Assembly (NCBI RefSeq): GCF_015477765.1
Contig: NZ_JADLQQ010000003.1
Span: forward strand, 434,001 to 498,000
DNA length: 64,000 bases
From: Nocardia transvalensis
Lineage (GTDB): Bacteria; Actinomycetota; Actinomycetes; Mycobacteriales; Mycobacteriaceae
Reading direction: 5' to 3'
Shown here in pieces: positions 1 through 7,172 of the stretch. Position 1 is the stretch's first letter. Each line of letters begins with the position of its first letter. Both the position numbers and the translations under genes were made by a program. Below the pieces are notes generated by a model that was given only the letters and a program-made list of their open reading frames with translations, searched no databases and was not told the DNA's origin.

Positions 1-311
1 CCGGACCGCTGGAGGATGCGATCGCCCGCGATGCGCTGCTGACGAACCTGAGCGTGTACTGGTTCACCGAAACGTTCGGCACCTCGGCATGGTCCTACTA
101 CGAAACCAGCGGCATCGCCTGGCCGACCGGCTCCTCGACGGTCCCCACCGGCGTCTACAGCGGCGCACCCGGCATCCGCCGCCTCGCCGAACGCACCGCG
201 AAGATCGTGCACTGGCCCGACCACAACCCGGGCGGCCACCACTTCATCGCCATGGACCAGTCCGCGGCCTACGCCAGCGACCTCCGCACCTTCTTCACGA
301 GCCTCACCTGA
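1..311 (+). CDS. Epoxide hydrolase, C-terminal fragment (alpha/beta hydrolase)
   Basis: The frame is open from the window edge and ends in TGA at 309-311; only about 100 C-terminal residues are present. The segment SVYWFTETFGTSAWSYYE, followed by a PTGV..Y start of a strand and the late GGHHFIAMDQ motif, is typical of the C-terminus of bacterial microsomal-type epoxide hydrolases, which open epoxides to diols. The His of GGHHFIA would be the charge-relay histidine. The nucleophile and acid lie outside the window. The next gene is convergent. Confidence 0.75.
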   Translation, partial: GPLEDAIARDALLTNLSVYWFTETFGTSAWSYYETSGIAWPTGSSTVPTGVYSGAPGIRRLAERTAKIVHWPDHNPGGHHFIAMDQSAAYASDLRTFFTSLT

Positions 312-381
312 CCTTATCGCCGGAACCATCCGCCGCCCGAAGGACGGCGGATGGCATTTCCGGGTTCGGCGTCCGGAGCTC

Positions 382-2340
382 TTACGTTGCCGCGATGGTG
401 GTTCGGGTGGACGGTATGAACGGGGACAGGAGGTTTTGTTCCGTCGATGCGCCGAACTGCCATTCGGCGATCCACGGGCCGGTGCCCTCGCTCGGGTCGA
501 GTACGCCGTCCTCGAGCCAGCGGTAGCGGCCGTCCAGCACGCCGCGGGCCAGGTCCGTATCGGCGTCGTCGGTGTTGTCCCACAGGGCCTCGAACAGCTG
601 CTCGACCCGCAGCCTGGACTGCTGGCAGAAGGTGTCGGCCAGCTGTTCGGCCGCCTTGCCCTCCGGGCTGTCCGCCACACGCAGCGCCTGAGCCCGCACA
701 CACGCCGCCGACATCGCGAACAGCTCCGCACCGATATCCACGATGCGTCCCAGGAAGCCCTGGCGATACTCGAGTTTGGCCTGCCAGCGCCCCATCGCGT
801 ACATCAACGCCCGGGCCTGCTTGCGCGACATCCGCTCGACGAAGCGCAGATGCTTTGCCAGCGGCCCGAATTCGGTGAAGCTGCCCGGCACCGTGCCCCG
901 GCCGACCGCCAGCTGCGGGAACCACTTGGCGTAGAAGCCGCTCGCCCCCACCGCGGCCTTGGCCTTGTCCTTGAATTCGGCATGGCGGTCCACCAGCGCA
1001 CCGGCCGCGGCCATATGCGCATCGGCCATCTCGCGGGCGATCAGCAGCCGCATGATCTCGCTGGCCCCCTCGAAGATCCGGTTGATCCGCAGATCGCGCA
1101 CCAACTGCTCGGCCCCGACCGCCCGTTCGCCGCGCGCCCGCAGCGAGGCCGCCGTCTCATAGCCGCGCCCGCCGCGAATCTGCACCAACTCGTCGGCGAT
1201 CAGGCAGCTCATCTCCGATGCCCACAGTTTGGCCAGCGCGGCCTCGATGCGGATGTCGTTGCGGTCCTCGTCGCACATGGCCCCGGACAGGTCCAGCGCG
1301 GCCTCGAGCGCGAAGGTGGTGGCGGCGATGAACGACAGCTTCGTGCCGACCGCGGCATGCTCGCCGACCGGCCTACCCCACTGCACCCGGGCCGTACACC
1401 ATTCTCGGCCGATCTTGAGCGACCATTTCGCCGCCGCCGTGCACATCGCCGGAATCGCGAGCCGCCCGGCATTGAGGGTGGTGAGCGCGATCTTCAGCCC
1501 GTCGCCCTCCCGGCCGATCAGATTGCGCTTGGGCACCCGCACGTTGTGCATGCGGGTGACCCCGTTCTCGATTCCGCGCAGGCCCATGAAGGCGTTGCGG
1601 CGCTCGACGGTGATCCCGGGCGAATCGGCCTCCACCACGAATGCGGAGATGCCGCCGCGGTGACCCTCGCTCTTGGGGACGCGCGCCATCACGACCAGCA
1701 GTTCGGCGACCACGCCATTGGTGGTCCACAGTTTCACCCCGTTGAGTACGTAGGCCTCCCCGTCCGGGGTCGGCGTGGCGGTCGAGGCCATGCGCGCCGG
1801 GTCGGAGCCGACATCGGGCTCGGTCAGCAGGAACGCGCTGATCGCCCCTTTCGCGCAGCGCGGCAGGAACTCCCGCTTCTGCTCGGGGGTCCCGGCCAGC
1901 TTGAGAGGTTCGGGCACGCCGATGGACTGATGGGCCGACAGCAGCACCCCGAGGCTGGGATGCGCGGAGCCGACCAGCATCAGCGCCTTGTTGTAGCCGA
2001 TCTGCGAAAGCCCTTGTCCGCCATATTCTTCGGGGATCTTCAGCCCGAAGCAGCCGAGTTCGGCCAGGCCCTGCACGTACTCGGCCGGAACCTTCGAGGT
2101 CTGCTCGATGAGCTCGCCGTCGATGGTCGCCACATAGGCGCGCAGCCGCTCCAGATACGCCTCGGTCTTGGCCGCATCCTCGGCGGAGGGCCGTGGATAG
2201 GGATGGATCAGGTCGAGCCGGAACCGCCCGAGGAACATCTCCTTCGCGAAGGATGGCTTGGCCCAGGTGGTTTCACGGGATTCCTCGACTAGTGCGCGGG
2301 CCTGTTCTTCGGTGGCGTCGACTTTCGCGGTAGTCGCCAT
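382..2340 (-). CDS. Long-form acyl-CoA dehydrogenase (FadE family)
   Basis: This 652-residue flavoenzyme would catalyse alpha,beta-dehydrogenation of fatty acyl-CoA. Family marks are LLTEPDVGSDPARM and WTTNG for FAD and substrate contacts, IRGGRGYETA, and RIFEGASEIMRLLIA, whose Glu fits the catalytic base. At 650 residues it is far longer than the usual 380-400; the extra C-terminal 200 residues resemble the extension of very-long-chain acyl-CoA dehydrogenases. The frame is open upstream of the ATG at 2340, but that part reads as antisense of the kinase gene and has no family similarity, so I start at MATTAKV. It is divergent from the kinase at 2599. Confidence 0.88.
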   Translation of the reverse strand: MATTAKVDATEEQARALVEESRETTWAKPSFAKEMFLGRFRLDLIHPYPRPSAEDAAKTEAYLERLRAYVATIDGELIEQTSKVPAEYVQGLAELGCFGLKIPEEYGGQGLSQIGYNKALMLVGSAHPSLGVLLSAHQSIGVPEPLKLAGTPEQKREFLPRCAKGAISAFLLTEPDVGSDPARMASTATPTPDGEAYVLNGVKLWTTNGVVAELLVVMARVPKSEGHRGGISAFVVEADSPGITVERRNAFMGLRGIENGVTRMHNVRVPKRNLIGREGDGLKIALTTLNAGRLAIPAMCTAAAKWSLKIGREWCTARVQWGRPVGEHAAVGTKLSFIAATTFALEAALDLSGAMCDEDRNDIRIEAALAKLWASEMSCLIADELVQIRGGRGYETAASLRARGERAVGAEQLVRDLRINRIFEGASEIMRLLIAREMADAHMAAAGALVDRHAEFKDKAKAAVGASGFYAKWFPQLAVGRGTVPGSFTEFGPLAKHLRFVERMSRKQARALMYAMGRWQAKLEYRQGFLGRIVDIGAELFAMSAACVRAQALRVADSPEGKAAEQLADTFCQQSRLRVEQLFEALWDNTDDADTDLARGVLDGRYRWLEDGVLDPSEGTGPWIAEWQFGASTEQNLLSPFIPSTRTTIAAT

Positions 2341-2598
2341 GACTGTCCTCCATCGGACGTGATCAGAATCACATCCGAGTGTAGGTGGGTTTGTTACTCG
2401 CCGGTAGATCTGTGGGGCGACAGATTCGCACCGATCTCGAATGATCTTGTGGGACAGCGGCCCCGAGTTGCGGCCCCGGCTTGACACGACCGACCCGTCT
2501 GTGGGGTGCTGGCGGTAGGGTTGCGGAAAGGCCCGGGAATGACGAGTGGGTACCGGCACGCTGTCGGCCGGGACCTCGTTCGGTTCGGGAGACCGGAG

Positions 2599-3996
2599 AT
2601 GTTGTTGCGGCCAGGGCACGTGTTCGCGGGGTATTCGATCGTTCGTCTGCTCGGCAAGGGCGGGATGGGCGCGGTGTATCTCGCCGAGGATCCCGAGCTG
2701 CCGCGGCAGGTGGCACTGAAGGTGCTCGACGAGCGGCTCGGCGCGAATCCGCGCTATCGCGCCCTGTTCCGGCGCGAGGCGGAGGTGGTGTGCCGTCTCG
2801 ACCACCCGAATGTGGTGTCGGTGTACAACCGGGGCGCCGAGGGCGACTGCCTGTGGATAGCCATGCAGTACGTGCCAGGCGTCGACGCCGCGGAGCTGAT
2901 CCGGCGCGAGCCGGGCGGCCTGCCGCCGGGCCGGGCGGCCCATATCGTCTGCGCGGCCGCCCTCGGACTGCAGCACGCCCATGACCAGAATCTGCTGCAT
3001 CGGGATGTGAAACCGTCGAATCTGCTGGTGGCCGAGGGTGACAGCGGAGAGCGGGTGCTGGTCGTCGACTTCGGGCTGGCTCGTCCGGTGGAGGGCACCA
3101 CCACCGTGACCGCGTCGGGCTGGCGCGACTGCACGCCCGCCTACGCCGCACCGGAGGTGCTCACCGGGCAGTCGGTCGATCACCGGGCCGATGTCTATTC
3201 GCTCGGGGCCACCCTGCTGGCCCTGCTCATCGGCGCGAATCCGGACCCGTGGACACCGCGTTCGAATGGCGAGACGACGCGGCCGAGTTCGAATGGCGAG
3301 ACGACGCAGCCGAGTTCGAATGGTGCGCATACCCGGGTGCCTCCGCGGGTTCCTCCGGCGTTCGACGAGGTGATCGGCCGCGCCATGGCGACCGATCCGG
3401 ACGACCGGTTCCCCAGCTGTGCCGAATTCGCACGCGCGGTGGAGGCGGCGTCCACCGGCGAGACCGGCGTGCGGGCGCCGCGTCGGCTCGTTCCTGCCGC
3501 GGTTCGGGCACACGGAATCCGGTACGCCGCCCTCGGCGGTGCGCTCCTTCTCGCCGCGGTGGCGGGTGCCGTCGGGGTGTACGTGATGAACTCCGACCGG
3601 CCACAGTCTTCCCTACCGGCGGCCCAGCCGAGCCCACCGCCGGTGTCCAAACACTGCCACTCCAGCATCCGAATCCCGATCGGCCCCGGCGAATACACCG
3701 AACTGCCCAGCGGCGCAGGCGATCGCGACGATCCGCACTGCATAATCAACTCCGGCGACCGCGGCGATTCCGTGGCGGCCGTGCAGGCTGCGCTGACTCT
3801 GTGCCACCAGATTCCCCTCACCCCGAACCAGCTGTACGACGACGTCACCAGGGGGTCGGTCCGCCGCCTGCAGGCCGAGAGCGGGGCCCTGGTCGACGGA
3901 ATCTACGGTCCGGAAACCCGGATGAAGGCGCTGCGGTGGCCGGTGTTCCGGCTGTCCGACAACCAATTCGCCGGGCGCTGCATCCCCGTGCCCTGA
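2599..3996 (+). CDS. Transmembrane Ser/Thr protein kinase with peptidoglycan-binding-like C-terminus
   Basis: This is a Hanks-type kinase of 465 residues. The Gly-rich loop is LGKGGMGAVY (about 18-27), the ATP Lys lies in VALKVL (K41), the catalytic loop is HRDVKPSNLL (about 134-143), and DFG follows at about 157. A membrane helix at about 310-333 is followed by an outer segment with paired Cys and a PG_binding_1-like repeat (about 386-455) instead of PASTA domains. It would couple cell-wall state to cytoplasmic phosphorylation (inference). The start at 2599 has GGGAGA six bases upstream and gives the usual N-terminus; ATG 2539 is an alternative. A 27-bp tandem repeat sits inside the C-lobe. 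Confidence 0.86.
   Translation: MLLRPGHVFAGYSIVRLLGKGGMGAVYLAEDPELPRQVALKVLDERLGANPRYRALFRREAEVVCRLDHPNVVSVYNRGAEGDCLWIAMQYVPGVDAAELIRREPGGLPPGRAAHIVCAAALGLQHAHDQNLLHRDVKPSNLLVAEGDSGERVLVVDFGLARPVEGTTTVTASGWRDCTPAYAAPEVLTGQSVDHRADVYSLGATLLALLIGANPDPWTPRSNGETTRPSSNGETTQPSSNGAHTRVPPRVPPAFDEVIGRAMATDPDDRFPSCAEFARAVEAASTGETGVRAPRRLVPAAVRAHGIRYAALGGALLLAAVAGAVGVYVMNSDRPQSSLPAAQPSPPPVSKHCHSSIRIPIGPGEYTELPSGAGDRDDPHCIINSGDRGDSVAAVQAALTLCHQIPLTPNQLYDDVTRGSVRRLQAESGALVDGIYGPETRMKALRWPVFRLSDNQFAGRCIPVP
3261..3326 (+). repeat. 27-bp in-frame tandem repeat within the kinase gene
   Basis: Unit 3261-3287 begins TTCGAATGGCGAGACGACGC. It is repeated at 3288-3314 with one base change, and a third partial unit starts at 3315. 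Read in frame it gives a nine-residue SNGETT(R/Q)PS repeat. It lies in the surface loop after the DVYSLG helix of the kinase C-lobe, at about residues 221-242. Confidence 0.9.
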
Positions 3997-3998
3997 CC

Positions 3999-5183
3999 TC
4001 AGCTGACGCTGCGCAGATAGCGGCCGAAGTGCGGCACGGTGAATCCGATCGTGCCCCGCTCGGCCGAGTAGATCAGGCCCTTCTTGATCAGGCCGTCGCG
4101 GGCCGGGGACAGCGAGGCGGGTTTGCGCCCCAGCTCCTTGGCCACCGCCGCGGTCGCCACCGGGCCGTCGTCGCCGGACAGATCGGCCATGGCGCGCATG
4201 TACTCTCGCTCGGCCGGAGTGGCGCGCTCGTAGCGGGATCCGAAGAAGCCGACCGCCAGTTCCTCCTCGGCGGCCGGTGCGGCCAGTTCGACGTCCTCCG
4301 CGCCGATCGGGCTCTGGGCCGCCACATCCCAGGTGGCCTTGCCGTAGGCCTGCACGAAATACGGGTAGCCGTCGGCCTTGCGGTACAGCGCATCCAGGGC
4401 GCCCTCGGTGAACTTCACCTGTTCGCGCTCGGCGGGTGCGATCAGCGCGAGGTCGGCCGATTCGCGATCGAGCCGGTCGATCTTGTGATAGCCGAACAGC
4501 CTCTCGGAGTAGCTCTTCGAGGCCGACAGCACCGCGGGCAGATGCGGCAGCCCGGCGCCCACCACGATCAGCGGCGCGGCCTCCTGGCTCAGTTCGTGGC
4601 AGGCCCCGCAGATGGCCGAGACGTCGGCCGGGCCCAGATCCTGCATCTCGTCGATGAATACGGCGATGCCGACGCCGATATCGCGGGCCAGCTGCGCCGC
4701 CTCCATCAGCAGCTCCACCAGATCGATCTCGATATCGCCGGAGTCGGCGCGGCCGGTGACCGCCGGTACGTCGATACCGGGCTGCCAGCGCTCGCGCATA
4801 CCCTTGTCGGCGGTGGCGCGCAGCGCGAATGCCTTGAGAATGCCCAGGAAGTCGTCGACCATCTCCGGATTGCGGTGCGCGACAGCGATCTGCCGCACGG
4901 CCATGTGCAGGGCCGAGGCGAGCGGCCGACGCAACTCCTGGTCGGGTCGCGCCTCCAATTTGCCCGTGCCCCAACCGCGGGACCGGGCGGCCGACCGAAG
5001 CTGATTGAGCAGCACCGTCTTTCCGACCCCGCGCAGCCCGGTGAGCATCACGCTGCGCTCCGGACGGCCGCGCGAGACGCGTTCGAGCACGATGTCGAAG
5101 GCGTCGAGCTGTTTGGCGCGCCCTGCCAGTTCGGGCGGTCGCTGGCCGGCGCCGGGGGCGTACGGGTTCCGCACGGGGTCCAT
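3999..5183 (-). CDS. AAA ATPase with C-terminal winged-helix-like domain
   Basis: This 394-residue protein is of the archaeal-ATPase/Orc1-like P-loop type. Walker A is TGLRGVGKT (about 48-56), Walker B is AVFIDEMQDLG, and a VVGAGLPHL sensor segment follows. The C-terminal 90 residues (AVAKELGRKPASLSPARDGLIKKGLI) read as a winged helix-turn-helix. Proteins of this build couple nucleotide hydrolysis to DNA binding or remodelling; the actual role is unknown. Its stop lies two bases from the convergent kinase stop. It is divergent from the small gene at 5375. Confidence 0.8.
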   Translation of the reverse strand: MDPVRNPYAPGAGQRPPELAGRAKQLDAFDIVLERVSRGRPERSVMLTGLRGVGKTVLLNQLRSAARSRGWGTGKLEARPDQELRRPLASALHMAVRQIAVAHRNPEMVDDFLGILKAFALRATADKGMRERWQPGIDVPAVTGRADSGDIEIDLVELLMEAAQLARDIGVGIAVFIDEMQDLGPADVSAICGACHELSQEAAPLIVVGAGLPHLPAVLSASKSYSERLFGYHKIDRLDRESADLALIAPAEREQVKFTEGALDALYRKADGYPYFVQAYGKATWDVAAQSPIGAEDVELAAPAAEEELAVGFFGSRYERATPAEREYMRAMADLSGDDGPVATAAVAKELGRKPASLSPARDGLIKKGLIYSAERGTIGFTVPHFGRYLRSVS

Positions 5184-5374
5184 GCCCGTACACCGTAGCG
5201 CCTGCCGAGGAGAATCTGGCGATGTCTACGGTATGTCCTAGAATCAGCAATTGGCTGGCATACCGGCGCGAGATCCGTTGGCAGGATTGCGCTCGCCCGA
5301 TTGCACCATCGGCCCGCGCCGACTATCTAGGCTGGTGACTGTTCGCGAACCGGGTTCCCAGCGCAGGGAGGGTC

Positions 5375-5638
5375 ATGTCCGAGGAGTCCATTCCCACCGT
5401 GGCCGAGGTGGTCGAATCCTGGAACGTACCGGCCGAAGCCCCGGTGGCCGCGCGCATTCGCAAGAACATTCTGGTGGCGATCGAACGCGGCTACGACGAT
5501 CCGCAATTGGTGGCCGATCTGGCGGTCGGCCCGTTGGTGATGGCGCTGGGGCAGCTCGAGGTCGGGCTCGCCGATGCCCGTCGCCGGATCGAGGAGCTCG
5601 AGCGCGCCCTGGATGAGCGCGGCCCTTCGGAGAACTGA
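5375..5638 (+). CDS. Small acidic conserved hypothetical protein
   Basis: This protein has 87 residues and no recognised domain. It is acidic, and its C-terminus (ARRRIEELERALDERG) is predicted to form a coiled coil. AGGGAGG lies eight bases before the ATG, a strong ribosome-binding site. It is divergent from the AAA ATPase. The next 210 bases hold no gene; they contain the CCACCGGTGG palindrome at about 5796-5805 and lead into the riboswitch. Confidence 0.7.
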   Translation: MSEESIPTVAEVVESWNVPAEAPVAARIRKNILVAIERGYDDPQLVADLAVGPLVMALGQLEVGLADARRRIEELERALDERGPSEN

Positions 5639-5849
5639 CGTTCGCCGACCGATCCGTGTCCACCCCCGTAACGCCGCTGCCTCTCGGTTCGATAACACCG
5701 ATGACGCGACGACATCGGGTCGTTACCCACCGCCTGACGTCGCGAAATCGCAGGCAGCGCCGGGGATCTGTTAGCCCGGCCTAAACACCGTTGTCCCACC
5801 GGTGGACAAGCGAGCGGTGTAGCCGTAATCTTCTCGTGACTTCACGGAG

Positions 5850-6035
5850 TCTGTCGCTTCATCGGAGAGGCGGCCCGTAAAGTCACCCGCCTAATCGGTG
5901 GTCGAGTGGGCAGTTCGATCATCGAGCCGGGGACCCAAGTGAGTTGGGGTGAATCCCCTTCGGCCGCAAGGTCGATGGGGTAGGACCGATCTTCCCGGTC
6001 CGAACCCGTCAGCTAACCCGGTCGGCGGTGTGGGC
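5850..6035 (+). promoter_or_regulatory. ydaO/yuaA-type cyclic di-AMP riboswitch
   Basis: The conserved core elements are in the expected order: GCCGGGGACCCA, TGGGGTGAATCC, AGGACC..CTTCCCGGTCCG, AACCCGTCAGCTAACC and GGTCGGCG. The RNA ends just before the GGAG of the downstream cell-wall hydrolase gene. In actinobacteria this motif typically controls resuscitation factors and NlpC/P60 hydrolases, and c-di-AMP binding usually turns expression off. The boundary is approximate, especially the 5' end. Confidence 0.9.
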
Positions 6036-6060
6036 AGGAAGAAACAGGAGACTCAGCTCG

Positions 6061-6744
6061 GTGGGTAAACACAGCTTGCAACGGGATTCTCGGCTACCGA
6101 ATTCCGTGAAGGGTGCTCTGGTTTTCGGCGCAGTGGCCGCCACAACCGGTGCAATTCCGGCAGTTCCGGCAATGGCCGCAACCATCAACGTTCCCGGCGT
6201 CGGTAATTTCGATGTTCCGGTGGGCCCGGAGTTCGACCAGCAGGTCGGCCAGGTCAACCAGGCACTCGCCGACCACGCCGATCAGATCAAGCAGGTGCAG
6301 CAGCAGCTGGCCCCGCAGGCCATCGCGCCCGGCCAGCCCGCGCCCGGTGTCCCGGGTTTCGCCCCGGTGATGCCCGGTGTCTTCGACCATCAGCAGAACG
6401 GCCCCGGTTTCGTCGCGCTCGACGCGGCGAAGAGCAAGGTCGGCGCGCAGTATGTCTGGGGCGCGACCGGCCCGTCCAACTTCGACTGCTCCGGCCTGGT
6501 CAAGTGGGCCTACAAGCAGGCCGGAATCGACTTGCCGCGCACCAGCTTCGAGCAGTCCCACGTCGGCAAGCCGGTCGCCCTGCATGACCTGCAGCCCGGT
6601 GACATCATCATCTCGGAAGGCGGCGGCCACGCGGCCCTGTACGCCGGCGACGGCAAGATCCTGCAGGCGTCGCAGTCCGGTGAGCCCGTCGACTACGCGC
6701 ACCTGAACCCCGACTCGATCGTCACCGCACGCCGAGTCGCCTGA
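6061..6744 (+). CDS. Secreted NlpC/P60 peptidoglycan endopeptidase
   Basis: This 227-residue protein starts with a signal peptide (VFGAVAATTGAIPAVPAMA, cleavage near AMA-ATIN). A short coiled-coil/proline linker (about 50-115) precedes the NlpC/P60 papain-fold domain. The catalytic Cys is in NFDCSGLVKWAY and the His in GGGHAALYAGDG. It would cleave D-Glu to diamino acid bonds in stem peptides outside the membrane. GTG 6061 is chosen because AGGAG at 6046-6050 is correctly spaced; the upstream GTG at 6028 lies in the riboswitch. Expression is presumably gated by c-di-AMP. Confidence 0.93.
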   Translation: MGKHSLQRDSRLPNSVKGALVFGAVAATTGAIPAVPAMAATINVPGVGNFDVPVGPEFDQQVGQVNQALADHADQIKQVQQQLAPQAIAPGQPAPGVPGFAPVMPGVFDHQQNGPGFVALDAAKSKVGAQYVWGATGPSNFDCSGLVKWAYKQAGIDLPRTSFEQSHVGKPVALHDLQPGDIIISEGGGHAALYAGDGKILQASQSGEPVDYAHLNPDSIVTARRVA

Positions 6745-6749
6745 GTTCG

Positions 6750-6786
6750 CCTCGTGCCCGGTCGCCGCGCTCGGCCGGGCACGAGG
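6750..6786 (+). terminator. Stem-loop after the NlpC/P60 gene
   Basis: A perfect 12-bp stem is formed by CCTCGTGCCCGG (6750-6761) and CCGGGCACGAGG (6775-6786) with a 13-base loop. No T-tract follows, which is common for actinomycete terminators. Confidence 0.7.
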
Positions 6787-6789
6787 AGC

Positions 6790-7109
6790 GAATCTGGAAG
6801 CGTCACAAACAGTCTCAGCCCGGGTCGGCTCCTGGACCTGGGCTGTCCGGCTGTCCCAACCCGCTCTGCGGCCGCTACGGCCTGTCGCGGTGGTCATGTG
6901 CGGGCCAACGGTGTCGCGGTCCAACCCGCTCATCAGCTGAATCCCGAGTAGGCGCCGCCATCGCGGCGCAGTGCCTGATCGATACGAGCCTGCCACCTCC
7001 CGCCGAAGAAATTCTCGCGTCGATGCCCCGGCGCGATCACGGCTCGGAATGACCCACCAAACGTGAACGGCGCGAAACGGATCGGCTACTCGGGCGCTCG
7101 TGCGTCTGA
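6790..7109 (+). pseudogene. Decayed copy of the S4-domain RNA-binding protein gene
   Basis: Base-level similarity runs along the intact gene at 10415-10795: SAAATACRGGHVR, VNGVAV and KPAHQI counterparts, then the QCLID and MPRR..RGS blocks and the final RPTKRERRETDRLL. Defects are an insertion and frameshift near the start, a stop (TAG) after the NPE codons at about 6949, and loss of about 90 bases that encode the middle of the S4 domain. The downstream sequence also matches for a few bases past the stop. Confidence 0.88.
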
Positions 7110-7172
7110 ACCCGGCGGAAGTCGACCATCCGAAACCGTTGTCCTACAGTGCGTCCGGCCCGTCACTCGGCC

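Larger units (their letters stand above)
6712..7117 (+). repeat. Left copy of the direct repeat flanking the NB-ARC/TPR insert
   Basis: This copy covers the last codons of the NlpC/P60 gene (DSIVTARRVA and stop), the intergenic stretch and the S4 pseudogene. Its right partner is 10339-10803. The two differ by many substitutions, one roughly 90-bp deletion and small indels. Confidence 0.82.
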
